Shown piece after piece: positions 19,132 to 27,811 of a stretch of 64,000 nt of DNA. Every line of letters begins with the position of its first letter. Positions within the stretch are counted from its first letter, which is position 1. The notes beneath the pieces were generated by a model, which saw nothing but the letters and a program-made list of their open reading frames with translations, made no database searches and had not been told where the DNA came from. Position numbers and translations under genes: made by a program. This DNA is from Rhodovibrio salinarum DSM 9154 (GTDB taxonomy: Bacteria; Pseudomonadota; Alphaproteobacteria; Kiloniellales; Rhodovibrionaceae): NCBI RefSeq assembly GCF_000515255.1, contig NZ_KI911559.1, positions 592,149-656,148 on the forward strand, written 5' to 3'.

Positions 19132-21465
19132 TCATGTGCAGGTCGAGTGGCCGCAGGCGGTGCAGATCTCGCAGCCTTCCTGCTGTACCACAGCCGCTTG
19201 GCCGCAGCGTGGACACTGCCGGGGCGGGGCGGCGCCGACGGCCTGACGCAATGCCTGCTGAGCCTTTTCGCCGGTGATGTTTTGCCGGTCCGGCAGGAAG
19301 CCGATGTCGATCATGTGCTGTTCGATCACCTCGCCGATCGCCGCGAGCAGCGAGGGCTTGTAGCTGCCGTGCAGCCAGGCGCCGCCGCGCGGGTCGAACA
19401 CCGCCTTCAGTTCCTCGACCACGAACGAGACGTCGCCGCCGCGCCGGAATACCGCCGAGATCATCCGCGTCAGCGCCACCGTCCAGGCGTAGTGCTCCAT
19501 GTTCTTGGAGTTGATGAAGATCTCGAAGGGACGCCGGCGGCCGTCCTGCACCACGTCGTTCAGCGTGATGTAGAGTGCGTGGTCGCTTTCCGGCCATTTC
19601 AGCTTGTAGGTGCGCCCCGGCAGGACCTCCGGCCGGTCGAGCGGCTGGGTCATGTAGACGATTGACGGGTCGCCGCCGTCCGCCGCCGCCGGCTGACGCG
19701 CCGGTGCGGGCTCGTCGGCCGCTGGCGCCGCACCGTGGTGCCCGTCCGCCGGGGTCTGCTGGGGGGCGGACGTTTCCAGTACCGCGCCGGTCACCGGATT
19801 CGGGCGGTAGGTGGTGCAGCCCTTGCAGCCCATGTCGTAGGCCTGCAGGTAGACGTCCTTGAACGCCTCGAAGGCGATTTCCTCGGGCAGGTTGATCGTC
19901 TTGGACACCGAGCTGTCGACGTATTTCTGCACCGCCGCCTGCATCACCAAGTGCGCCGAGGGCGACAGCGTCTGCGCGTCGACGAAGCTGGCCGGCAGGT
20001 CGGCGTCTTCGCCATGCATCTGCCGGTAGAGGCGCACGGCGTAGTCCTGGACCGTCTCGCGCGTCCGGCTGCCGTCCGGCGCCAGGAGGTTGCGGGTGTA
20101 GGCGAAGGAGAAGATCGGCTCCAGCCCGCTGGAGACGTTGTCGGCGAACAGCGAGATCGTGCCCGTGGGCGCGACCGAGGTGACCAGGGCGTTGCGCATG
20201 CCCTGGTCCGCGATCGCCCGGCGCACGTCGGCGTCCAGCCCGCGGATCGTTTCGCCGGCCAGGTAGCGGTCGGCATCGAACAGTGGAAAGGCGCCCTTCT
20301 CCTGTGCGAGCTCGGTGGAAGCAAGGTAGGCGTGGCGCTGCAGCGTCGCCATCCAGCTCTCGGTCGCACTGACGGCGTCCTGCGCGCCGTAGGTCAGGCC
20401 GACCATTGCCAGCGCATCCGCCAATCCGGTCACGCCCAGGCCGATGCGGCGCTTGTCCTGGGCCTCCCGGCGCTGCGTCTCCAGCGGAAAGCGGGAGATG
20501 TCGATCGCGTTGTCCAGCATCCGCACGGCCGTGTGCGTCAGGTCTGCCAGCGCGTCCGTGTCCAGCCGCGCCTGCGCGGTGAACGGTCGTTCCACCAGCC
20601 GGGCCAGGTTGATCGACCCCAGCAGGCACGCGCCGTAGGGCGGCAACGGTTGTTCGCCGCAGGGATTGGTAGAAGATATCGTTTCCGCATACCACATATT
20701 GTTTTTTTGGTTGATGCGGTCGATGAAGATCACGCCCGGTTCGGCGGCTTGGTAGGTCGCGCGCATGATCCGGTCCCACAGCCGGCGTGCCTTGAGCGTG
20801 CGGTAGGTCTCGCCCTGGAAGACCAGCGGCCAGTCGGCGTCCTCCCGGACCGCCTGCATGAAGGCGTCGGTCGCCAGCACCGAGACGTTGAACATGCGCA
20901 GGCGCCCGGGCTCCTGCTTGGCGTCGACGAACTCCTCGATGTCCGGGTGGTCGCAGCGCAGGCAGCCCATCATCGCGCCGCGCCGGGAGCCCGCGGACAT
21001 GATCGTCCGGCACATGGCGTCCCAAACGTCCATGAACGAGACGGGGCCGCTGGCGTCGGAGCCGACGCCGCGCACCGGGGCCCCGCGCGGACGGATGGTG
21101 GAAAAGTCGTAGCCGATGCCGCCGCCCTGCTGCATCGTCAGCGCCGCTTCGCGCAGGTGGGAAAAGATGCCGTCCATCGTGTCCGGCACCGTCCCCATGA
21201 CGAAGCAGTTGAACAGCGTGACGTCCCGCGCCGACCCGGCACCGGCGACGATCCGGCCGGCGGGCATGACCCGGAAGTCCTGCAGCGCGGCGTAGAAAGC
21301 GCGTGCCCAGTCGTCCTGCACGTCCGCCTGTTCGGCCTCGGCGAGCGCCTTGGCGACGCGCATCCAGCTATCTTCCACCGATTCATCCACAGGCGTGCCG
21401 TCAGCCTGCTTCAGGCGGTACTTCATGTCCCAGATACGCTGGGAAATCGGCGCCAGGTCGACCAT
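19132..21465 (-). CDS. nrdJ: adenosylcobalamin-dependent ribonucleotide reductase, class II
   Basis: A 777-residue reductase that makes deoxyribonucleotides with AdoCbl as radical source, with no NrdB partner. Seen are the first active cysteine in LFNCFVMG and the SSTNPCGEQPLPPYGACLLG loop. SVAPTGTISLFADNVS and the long C-terminal part also match. The end has a CPRCG...CEICTACG zinc-finger-like tail with redox cysteines. The ATG at 21465 is chosen because GGAGG lies 8 bases upstream; a GTG at 21480 would place the ribosome site inside the gene. It depends on cofactor from the adenosyltransferase at 10.8-11.3 kb. Its upstream region carries DnaA boxes and GANTC sites. Confidence 0.96.
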   Translation of the reverse strand: MVDLAPISQRIWDMKYRLKQADGTPVDESVEDSWMRVAKALAEAEQADVQDDWARAFYAALQDFRVMPAGRIVAGAGSARDVTLFNCFVMGTVPDTMDGIFSHLREAALTMQQGGGIGYDFSTIRPRGAPVRGVGSDASGPVSFMDVWDAMCRTIMSAGSRRGAMMGCLRCDHPDIEEFVDAKQEPGRLRMFNVSVLATDAFMQAVREDADWPLVFQGETYRTLKARRLWDRIMRATYQAAEPGVIFIDRINQKNNMWYAETISSTNPCGEQPLPPYGACLLGSINLARLVERPFTAQARLDTDALADLTHTAVRMLDNAIDISRFPLETQRREAQDKRRIGLGVTGLADALAMVGLTYGAQDAVSATESWMATLQRHAYLASTELAQEKGAFPLFDADRYLAGETIRGLDADVRRAIADQGMRNALVTSVAPTGTISLFADNVSSGLEPIFSFAYTRNLLAPDGSRTRETVQDYAVRLYRQMHGEDADLPASFVDAQTLSPSAHLVMQAAVQKYVDSSVSKTINLPEEIAFEAFKDVYLQAYDMGCKGCTTYRPNPVTGAVLETSAPQQTPADGHHGAAPAADEPAPARQPAAADGGDPSIVYMTQPLDRPEVLPGRTYKLKWPESDHALYITLNDVVQDGRRRPFEIFINSKNMEHYAWTVALTRMISAVFRRGGDVSFVVEELKAVFDPRGGAWLHGSYKPSLLAAIGEVIEQHMIDIGFLPDRQNITGEKAQQALRQAVGAAPPRQCPRCGQAAVVQQEGCEICTACGHSTCT

Positions 21466-21666
21466 CCAGCTCGCCTCCACGCCTGCGTGGGATCGGTGGC
21501 ATTGCCGTCAAACACGCAGTTTCGTGCGGGTCTCGAAACTTTGAGCAGAGTTACCCGACGGCCAGGACGAGTCAAGTTGTGTTCTATAAACGTTCACGCA
21601 ATGGCGTACTTCAAGAGCACGCTTCAAGGCGCTGAGTCGAACAAACTTTTCCCTGATTCCACAAAG

Positions 21667-21699
21667 TTATCCACAGGGCGCCATCGCCCGCGTGGATAA
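21667..21699. promoter_or_regulatory. pair of DnaA boxes upstream of nrdJ
   Basis: TTATCCACA at 21667-21675 is a perfect DnaA box. TTATCCACG, one mismatch, is at 21691-21699 on the other strand. A third near-match (TCATCCACA, 21383-21391) lies inside the start of nrdJ. The pair lies about 200 bases before nrdJ and just after plsC ends. DnaA binding would fit replication-coupled control of nucleotide supply, known for nrdAB in E. coli. Binding here is inferred. Confidence 0.6.
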
Positions 21700-21720
21700 G
21701 GGGGCAAACCGTGTCGGCTG

Positions 21721-22458
21721 TCAGTGCACCCGGGGCGTGCGGTCGTCCTCCGCGCGCAAACGCTCGCTCGCCGCTTCCAGATCGTCGCCCAGGCGCTGCA
21801 TGAACGCCTTGCGGTCCATTCCAGGTGGGATCGGCGGCTGGAATTCCAGGCGGATCGTACCGGGCACCTTACGGAAGGCCCGGCGTCCCCAATGCCGGCC
21901 GCTGGTCAGCGCCACCGGGACGACTGGCAGCTTGAGCTCGCGGTACAGGGCGGCCACGCCGGGGTGGTAGGGCTTGCTGTCGCCGGGCGCCACACGCGTG
22001 CCTTCGGGGAAGATGATCAGCCGGCGCCCGGTCGCCGTGATCTGCTTGCTTTCGGCGACCATCTTGCGCAGCGTTTTGGCACCGCCGGCACGATCGATCG
22101 CCACGATCCCGTAACGCTGCAGGTACCAGCCGAAGAAGGGCAGGAACAGCAACTCCCGTTTCAGGACGAAACTGGGGTCGTCCAGGATCAGGTTGAAGAT
22201 CAGGGTGTCCCATGCCGATTGGTGCTTGGAGGCGATCAGGCATGGGCCATCCGGCAAGTTTTCCCGCCCGCGGATCTGGTAATCGATGCCGGCGACCCAG
22301 CGCAGCAGCAGCATCACCCCGCGGATCCAGAAGCGCCCGGCCACGATGATCCACCGCCGTGGGACGCCTGGGATCAGCAACACCAGCCCGGGCACATGGA
22401 TGCTCACCGTCCAGACCCAGAAGGCGACGTTGAACGCGAGCGAGCGCAGCAGGATCAT
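21721..22458 (-). CDS. plsC: 1-acyl-sn-glycerol-3-phosphate acyltransferase
   Basis: A 245-residue inner-membrane acyltransferase that converts lysophosphatidate to phosphatidate. The HX4D catalytic motif appears as KHQSAWDT near residue 77. The substrate motif FPEGTR and the PVVPVAL block are also in place. The N-terminus is hydrophobic (residues 2-35). The ATG at 22458 is preferred to a TTG at 22476. It is the last gene of the ftsE-ftsX-ydcF-plsC minus-strand group. Confidence 0.93.
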   Translation of the reverse strand: MILLRSLAFNVAFWVWTVSIHVPGLVLLIPGVPRRWIIVAGRFWIRGVMLLLRWVAGIDYQIRGRENLPDGPCLIASKHQSAWDTLIFNLILDDPSFVLKRELLFLPFFGWYLQRYGIVAIDRAGGAKTLRKMVAESKQITATGRRLIIFPEGTRVAPGDSKPYHPGVAALYRELKLPVVPVALTSGRHWGRRAFRKVPGTIRLEFQPPIPPGMDRKAFMQRLGDDLEAASERLRAEDDRTPRVH

Positions 22459-22510
22459 ATAGCGGGGTCCGGGCAATCGGGGCGGGGATCGACGTTCAGC
22501 CAGGCCCCAC

Positions 22511-23194
22511 CTAGCCGTTGACGCCTGCGGCCTGCAAGGGTCCGACGATCAAGGCGCGGACCCGGGCGACCAGATACTTGCCGTATTCGTCGATCAGCAG
22601 GTGCGCGCTGCCGGGCCAGCGCCACCATTCGTCCTGTTTGACGTGTTCCGGGAAGACCGGATGCGGCACAATCTCGACCTGCGGCATGCGCCGGCGGAAT
22701 TCCAGCAAACTGCGCGGCATGTGGTAGGCGGCCGTGACCAGCCGGACGGATTGGAAGTTCTGACTCTGCACCCAATGCGCGCTTTCCACCGCGTTGCCGG
22801 CCGTCGTCTCCGCCTCATAGCCCAGCGTCACGCAGCAGGTGAGCCAGCGCGGCGCCTGTTGCGAGACGCGCAGCAGTTCGCTCACGTCGACGCCCTTGTA
22901 GACACCGGAGACGAACAGCTTGCTCGCCCGGCCGCGTTCCAGCAGGCGCAGCCCGGTACTGACCCGGTCGCTGCCGCCGGTCAGCACGACGATCGCATCC
23001 GTTCGGCGCATCGGCTCGGCAACCTTGTCGGGTAGGTTGGTGACGAACCCGAGGAACCCGAGGACCAACGCGCCCAGAAGGACGCTCGCGCTCAGGGCGA
23101 CGGTCAGCAGGAGACGCCGCCGGCCCCGCGGCATGCGGCGGGGCAGCGATTCTGGCCCTTCCTGATGCTGTTCGTCGTCCAGCGTGCCCGCCAT
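22511..23194 (-). CDS. YdcF/ElyC-type DUF218 membrane protein
   Basis: A 227-residue protein with a basic N-terminus, one membrane helix (about residues 28-52) and a periplasmic DUF218 domain. The domain shows DAIVVLTGGSDRVSTGLRLL, LFVSGVYKGVD and VTAAYHMPRSLLEF (in part), the usual family pattern. Relatives such as ElyC and SanA act in envelope integrity; the chemistry is not settled. The ATG at 23194 is chosen; a GTG at 23224 would add 10 residues. Its place between ftsX and plsC supports an envelope role. Confidence 0.85.
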   Translation of the reverse strand: MAGTLDDEQHQEGPESLPRRMPRGRRRLLLTVALSASVLLGALVLGFLGFVTNLPDKVAEPMRRTDAIVVLTGGSDRVSTGLRLLERGRASKLFVSGVYKGVDVSELLRVSQQAPRWLTCCVTLGYEAETTAGNAVESAHWVQSQNFQSVRLVTAAYHMPRSLLEFRRRMPQVEIVPHPVFPEHVKQDEWWRWPGSAHLLIDEYGKYLVARVRALIVGPLQAAGVNG

Positions 23195-23257
23195 CGTCCT
23201 GTGCCTGCTGTCGGGAGTCGCCACAGTCTTGTCCCGACACCCTAACCCTGGAAACGC

Positions 23258-24151
23258 TTAACTAAGTTTAGCGAGTGTACGCAGCACCGTAACCCGGGCC
23301 GTGATCATCGCCACCCCGGTGGTCGCCAGCGGCACGCCGGCGAGTGCGAACCATTGCAGTTGGCTCAGCGTCAACTCGGGCACGATCGCGCCGGTTTCCT
23401 GCCCGACCCATTGGGCGAGCGCCCCCAGCGTCGCCGCCGCCAGGCCGAGGCCAACCAGCCCCCCGGTCAGCCCGAGGCGCAGCGCATGGCGCTGGAACTG
23501 TCGGGCGACGTAGGCATCGTGCGCGCCGATCAGGTGCAACAGCTCGATCACATTGCGGTGAATCGACAGGCCGGTGCGGGTAACGAACACGACCGTCACC
23601 ACTGCCGCCGCGCCGACCAACGCCACTACCAGCACCGCCAATAGCTGCAAGGTCCGCGCAACCTCCAGCAGCCGGCCCAGGGTGCGCTGGTGATCGTCGA
23701 CCCGCGTGCCGCTGGCGGCTTCCGCCAGGCGGCGTTGCAGCGTGGCAAGTTCGGGCGTCCGGTCGGGGGCCACCTCGACCGCGATCAGCGCGGGCAGAGG
23801 CAGATCGGTGCTGCTCGCCGCCTCACCCAGCCAGGGGGCGAGCAGTTCGGTCATCTCCGCGCGTCCCAGCTGCTCTGCGCTGCGCACGCCTGGCGTCTGG
23901 CGCAGAACGTCCAGCACGGCGTCGACCCGCGCGGTCTGGCCGCTAGCCGCCGAATCCGCAGGTGGCGGGGGGATCTGCACCGTCAGTTTGCCGGCGAGCG
24001 CGGTATCCCAGGCCTGGCTGACGTTGGATACGGCGATCGCCGCGGCCAAGGCCAGGGTCGCCAGATACACCATGAAGGCGATCAGCCAGGGCAGGAAACG
24101 GGCGCTGGCATCCTTATTCAGTGGGACGTCGCGTTGGCGGGCGAGGATCAC
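23258..24151 (-). CDS. ftsX: cell division protein FtsX
   Basis: A 297-residue permease-like partner of FtsE with four membrane helices: one near residue 25 and three in the C-terminal half. The periplasmic loop lies between the first and second helices. The pattern VDDHQRTLGRLLEVARTLQ and IHRNVIELLHLIGAHDAYVARQF (in part) fits FtsX. With FtsE it activates periplasmic peptidoglycan hydrolases during division. The start is GTG. It lies 41 bases after ftsE. The sequence is more diverged than FtsE, as is normal. Confidence 0.92.
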   Translation of the reverse strand: MILARQRDVPLNKDASARFLPWLIAFMVYLATLALAAAIAVSNVSQAWDTALAGKLTVQIPPPPADSAASGQTARVDAVLDVLRQTPGVRSAEQLGRAEMTELLAPWLGEAASSTDLPLPALIAVEVAPDRTPELATLQRRLAEAASGTRVDDHQRTLGRLLEVARTLQLLAVLVVALVGAAAVVTVVFVTRTGLSIHRNVIELLHLIGAHDAYVARQFQRHALRLGLTGGLVGLGLAAATLGALAQWVGQETGAIVPELTLSQLQWFALAGVPLATTGVAMITARVTVLRTLAKLS

Positions 24152-24192
24152 GGGGTGGGCCGGGCCTTTTCTGCGGAAGCGGGGTGACTGGG

Positions 24193-24894
24193 TTATGCGC
24201 CGACGCCCTGCGGCGTTTCGACGGGGGGGTGGGCGACCGCCGGATGGCGCGAGTCGCCGCCGGCCAGCCGGATCATCGGATGGCCGAAGCGCTCGATCAG
24301 GTTCTCGTTGTGGGTCGCGATCACCACCGTGGTGCCCATCTTGTTCAACTCCTCGAACAGATAGAGCAGGCGCAGCGCGATTCGGTCGTCGACGTTGCCG
24401 GTCGGCTCGTCGGCGAGCAGCAAACTGGGCCGCGCGATCACCGCGCGGGCGATCGCCACGCGTTGCTGCTGGCCGCCCGACAGGGTCGGGGGGAGTGCGT
24501 CCAGATAGTCGCCCAACCCGACCCAGGCGAGCAGCTCGCGCACGTGCTCGTCCAGGCCGCTGGTGTAGCGTCCGGCGACTCTAAGGGGCAGTGCCACGTT
24601 CTCGCGCGCGCTCAGGTGGTCGAGCAGACGAAAGTCCTGGAAGACCACGCCGATACGCCGGCGCATCAGGGCCTTGTCGCTTCGGCCAAGCTCCGAGATG
24701 TCACGGCCGAACAGGCTGATCCGTCCGCTGGTGGGCTTCTGCCACAGGTACATGAGCTGCAGCAGCGACGACTTGCCAGCTCCGGAGGCGCCGAGCACGA
24801 AATGGAAGGAGCCGGGCGGTAAGTTAAAGGTCGCGTCGCGTAGGACGGGCGCGTTCGGCCCGTAGCTGAAGCTGACCTGTTCGAAGCGGACCAA
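24193..24894 (-). CDS. ftsE: cell division ATP-binding protein FtsE
   Basis: A 233-residue ABC ATPase. Walker [14 protein letters not shown] is near residue 34, signature [14 protein letters not shown] near 138, Walker [13 protein letters not shown] and the switch histidine in [10 protein letters not shown] follow. The start is TTG with GGGGAG 10 bases upstream; family members begin with (M/V)xRFExVS. Forms FtsEX at the divisome. Confidence 0.95.
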   Translation of the reverse strand: MVRFEQVSFSYGPNAPVLRDATFNLPPGSFHFVLGASGAGKSSLLQLMYLWQKPTSGRISLFGRDISELGRSDKALMRRRIGVVFQDFRLLDHLSARENVALPLRVAGRYTSGLDEHVRELLAWVGLGDYLDALPPTLSGGQQQRVAIARAVIARPSLLLADEPTGNVDDRIALRLLYLFEELNKMGTTVVIATHNENLIERFGHPMIRLAGGDSRHPAVAHPPVETPQGVGA

Positions 24895-25140
24895 CGCTTT
24901 CTACTCCCCGCGCGGCATGACGGCACCTTTGCTTGGGCGCGAGCATGCACGAGGGCTGGAACCGGCGTAAAGCGCGCCCGGCTGTTAGGAGGCTGTTCAC
25001 CATGGCGGGGTTAGCCTCGTCTAGACGGGGGGCATCCGCCCGGGCGCGAGACGGCTCCGTACCCTAGGCGGTCGCTTGCGCTCATCCGTATCGCGGGCCT
25101 ATAACACGAGACCTCCACGGATACGCAGTTGTTGTCCACG

Positions 25141-25977
25141 ATGATCCTTGCCTGCCCTTCCTGCGGCGCCAGCTTTCGAATCGATGCGGACAAACTGGGT
25201 GCGCGCGGCCGCACGGTGCGCTGCTCGAAGTGCAAGCACACCTGGCACGCCACGCCAGACGACGACCGCACGGAAGACACCGCGGCCTCCGAGCAGGCGG
25301 CGGACCGGCAACCGGAAGCGCCGAACCCGGCGCCCGATGGCGGGCCGGCGCCGATCGGCGGTGAAGGCCCTGAGCCGGGTGATGAGCGTGTGTTGCGTAC
25401 CCATGCCGCCTACGACGACGGGCGCGCGGACTCAGGCGCGGAAGCCAGTTTCGACAGCACCCTGCGGGCAAGTCGCTACCGCCCCTACGAGGACCCGCCG
25501 GAACCGGTCAGTCAGGGGCAGGGGGGGCGTGGAGGCCTTCTGCTTGGCTGGCTGCTGCTGGCGCTGGTGGTTGTTGGCGTGATCGCCGGTGGGTGGGCGT
25601 TCCGCGAACAGGTTGTGGCCCAGGTGCCGCAAGCCGCTCAGATCTATCGCCTGGCTGGCGTGGAGGTGCCCGCCCTGGGGGCCGGTCTGGAGTTGCGTGA
25701 CGTCACCCGTACGCGCCGACTGGTCGATGGCCGCAGCCTGCTGGTGATCGAAGGCCGCGTGGTCAACACGACGGATCGGGCCAAGCAACTGCCGCCCATG
25801 GAGGTCGTACTGTTCGATGCGGCGGGGGATGAGGTGGCGCGCTGGCGTGTGCGTGCCGACGTGGACCGGTTGGAGGGGCGAGAATCGACCCCGTTCGAAA
25901 CGCGTCGGGAAGACCCGCCACAGACGGCGCGGGAATTCGCATTATCTTTTACCGCGCCGGAGAGGGCTGTCGACTGA
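25141..25977 (+). CDS. zinc-ribbon and DUF3426 membrane protein
   Basis: A 278-residue protein. The N-terminus MILACPSCGASFRID and VRCSKCKHTWH form the MJ0042-type zinc ribbon (four cysteines, residues 5-36). A long acidic proline-rich linker, a membrane helix at about residues 137-160 and a C-terminal DUF3426 beta domain follow. Function is not established for the family. The ATG at 25141 is taken as start; an in-frame TTG is four codons upstream. It is divergent from ftsE across 246 bases in which I see no other gene. Confidence 0.85.
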   Translation: MILACPSCGASFRIDADKLGARGRTVRCSKCKHTWHATPDDDRTEDTAASEQAADRQPEAPNPAPDGGPAPIGGEGPEPGDERVLRTHAAYDDGRADSGAEASFDSTLRASRYRPYEDPPEPVSQGQGGRGGLLLGWLLLALVVVGVIAGGWAFREQVVAQVPQAAQIYRLAGVEVPALGAGLELRDVTRTRRLVDGRSLLVIEGRVVNTTDRAKQLPPMEVVLFDAAGDEVARWRVRADVDRLEGRESTPFETRREDPPQTAREFALSFTAPERAVD

Positions 25978-26071
25978 TTGGGGGCAGCCTGCGTGGTGCG
26001 TGGTGCATGCACTTGCACGGCCGCCCGGAGGGAAGGTTTATCCACTTAATGCAGGTTGCGCGCGCCACTTA

Positions 26072-26086
26072 TTAAGTGAACGTTAA
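26072..26086. promoter_or_regulatory. CtrA-type site TTAA-N7-TTAA upstream of cpdR
   Basis: TTAA (26072-26075), seven bases, TTAA (26083-26086): a perfect match to the CtrA consensus. It overlaps a 13-base palindrome CACTTATTAAGTG (26066-26078). A one-mismatch DnaA box (TTATCCACT, 26038-26046) and a GAGTC methylation site (26137-26141) are nearby. It lies 110 bases before cpdR. Binding is inferred. Confidence 0.65.
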
Positions 26087-26195
26087 ACCGCGCGGCTGCT
26101 TCATGGCCTATGTTGGGTTACGCAGACGCGGTGGCGGAGTCGTGGGAGCCTTCGGGGTGACCAGGCGTACGCGGTTCCGAGGGTAGTGGCGGCGA

Positions 26196-26588
26196 ATGGC
26201 ACGGATTCTGGTAGCCGAGGACGATGAAGCCGTGCGGACCTTCGTGGTGCGCGCGCTGGAGCATCGCGGCCATTCCGTGGAGCAGGTTGAGGACGGGCTC
26301 GAGGCGCTCGAGTTGTTGGACGCTGGCGCGCGGTACGACCTGCTGATCACCGACATCGTAATGCCGGGGCTGGATGGCATCGCGCTCGCGCTCAAGGTGG
26401 CGCGCGACGTGCCGGATCTGCCTGTGCTGTTGATGACCGGCTACTCCGCCGAACGCCAGCGGGCCCACAACCTGGATGAACTGATCTGTGAGGTGATCAC
26501 CAAGCCGTTCACGCTGAAGGCGATCTGCAAGACAGCGGAAGAAGTGATGCAGGGTCCGCCCGCCTCCGCAGGTCTGAAGAAAAGCTAG
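26196..26588 (+). CDS. cpdR: cell-cycle response regulator CpdR
   Basis: A 130-residue single-domain receiver. The acidic pocket is E8-D9-D10, the phospho-acceptor is D53 in LLITDIVMPGLDG, T81 in LLMTGYSAERQRAHNLD, and K103 in VITKPFTLKAIC. The ERQRAHNLDEL segment is typical of CpdR. In Caulobacter, unphosphorylated CpdR directs ClpXP to degrade CtrA and PdeA; phosphorylation by the CckA-ChpT relay blocks this. The CtrA-like site upstream would close a feedback loop. No alanine-pair degron is seen at the C-terminus (it ends LKKS). Confidence 0.93.
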   Translation: MARILVAEDDEAVRTFVVRALEHRGHSVEQVEDGLEALELLDAGARYDLLITDIVMPGLDGIALALKVARDVPDLPVLLMTGYSAERQRAHNLDELICEVITKPFTLKAICKTAEEVMQGPPASAGLKKS

Positions 26589-26748
26589 GGCGATTCCTTG
26601 CTTTGTCAGTCTTTTAAACTTTTTTCGGCCCTAATTCGCGTATCTCTTGCGCGGGGTGTGACTGCCGTCACGCCGATTCGATGCACGGCGGGCGCATATA
26701 GCCGTGCGACGGCTCCCATTTAATTGTACGAAGTGAAGGTCGACTCCG

Positions 26749-26892
26749 ATGCGCGCCCCTTCTCCAAAGCGCGATTCCAACGAGGCATCAAGCACACCCG
26801 CTTTGCCCTGGCCCGCGGTCGTTTTGGCGCTTGTGATCGGCGTCGGCGGTCTGGCCTTGTTGTCCTGGGTCGGCTCGAACCTCGTGGGGTGA
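26749..26892 (+). CDS. 47-residue single-helix membrane protein
   Basis: A short ORF with ATG at 26749 and GAAGGT about 10 bases upstream. The N-terminal 22 residues are polar and rich in S, P and charged residues. Residues 23-41 (AVVLALVIGVGGLALLSWV) form one membrane helix, ending in GSNLVG. I recognise no family. Context: between cpdR and the convergent NUDIX gene, after an AT-rich stretch that could hold a promoter. It could be a small regulator or a chance ORF. Confidence 0.45.
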   Translation: MRAPSPKRDSNEASSTPALPWPAVVLALVIGVGGLALLSWVGSNLVG

Positions 26893-26962
26893 GCCGGGTG
26901 GGGCGGCCTGCGGTTCCGGTCTGCGGTTAATGCCTGATCTTGCGCAATGGCGTGTGCCGCGT

Positions 26963-27811
26963 TCAGGCGTGCAGTTGCTGGACGATCGGCAGGTAGTCCG
27001 GCTCCACATCGGGGTCGAGCAGGCCGTGGCGCAGGAAGAAGTCGATCAGCACCGGTGCAACGTTGAACTTGAAGTCGTCGGTGTCGCGCACCCGGGCGAT
27101 CACCTCCTCGACCGGCCATAGCTCGAAGCCGGTCAGCTCGCCGTCGGTGTTGCGCGGGACGAAGTCCGCTGGCAGCTCCAGGTCGAAGGCGAACAGCGTA
27201 TCGTCGCGCAGGCCCTGTCCCAACTCGGTGACGTAGGTGAGCGCCCCGACCGGGCGTGCCTGTTCGGCCAGCGCGGCCGGCACATCCGCCTCTTCGGCGG
27301 CTTCTTTGACCACTGTCTGACGGGCCGAGTAGCCGTGAGCGAGGCCGCCGGCCACCATGTTGTCCAGCTTGTTCGGGGCGACACGCTTGTCCGGCGCCCG
27401 GCGGCCGACCCAAATCTTCAACCCGTCGTCGCTGCGCACGAAGCCGTTGACGTGCACGCCGTAAGACTTGGCGCCGAACATCGGCACCAGGCCGCGGTCC
27501 AGGCGCAGGCGGGTCGGTGCCGTCCAGCTTTCCGAAATACCGTAGGTCTCCCCGCGCGGCTTGCGGACATCGCCCCGGTCGGCAAGCTGGACGAGCACCG
27601 CATGCACCGCCTCAGACCGCGTGTCTACGTCTGCAAGCTCGGGATGCAGATCCACAGCCGTCTCGGTGACCTGAAAAACGGACGGAAATTCCGCCAGCAG
27701 CCGGGCGCTTGCCGTCGTCACACGGCCGAGTTGGATGCCGTCGATCCGAAACGATCGGTAGGCGTCGGGGGTCCAGGCGTGCAGAACCGCGATCCGGTCG
27801 AGAAAACTCAC
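26963..27811 (-). CDS. DUF4743 NUDIX hydrolase
   Basis: A 282-residue protein. The N-terminal half is the DUF4743 type, and the second half is a NUDIX fold with the box in a slightly degenerate form, GGLAHGYSARQTVVKEAAEE (KE in place of RE). Relatives include the NUDIX proteins often called thiamine pyrophosphokinase-related; some plant and yeast members hydrolyse damaged thiamine diphosphates. The bacterial substrate is not certain. The start is GTG at 27811, overlapping the upstream gene's stop (GTGA), so translation is coupled. Confidence 0.85.
   Translation of the reverse strand: MSFLDRIAVLHAWTPDAYRSFRIDGIQLGRVTTASARLLAEFPSVFQVTETAVDLHPELADVDTRSEAVHAVLVQLADRGDVRKPRGETYGISESWTAPTRLRLDRGLVPMFGAKSYGVHVNGFVRSDDGLKIWVGRRAPDKRVAPNKLDNMVAGGLAHGYSARQTVVKEAAEEADVPAALAEQARPVGALTYVTELGQGLRDDTLFAFDLELPADFVPRNTDGELTGFELWPVEEVIARVRDTDDFKFNVAPVLIDFFLRHGLLDPDVEPDYLPIVQQLHA

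Noticed and set aside
21481-21720. Possible replication origin because of DnaA boxes
   Set aside because: Only two or three boxes, no A/T-rich unwinding block and no origin-linked genes such as dnaA, dnaN, hemE or parA nearby; a regulatory role at nrdJ is simpler.
21466-21720. Cobalamin riboswitch or NrdR box before nrdJ
   Set aside because: No B12-box core sequence and no 16-base NrdR-type palindrome could be found in the leader.
26631-27413. A 260-codon minus-strand frame overlapping the NUDIX gene
   Set aside because: Shadow in another frame of the NUDIX gene; composition is arginine/proline/glycine-rich.
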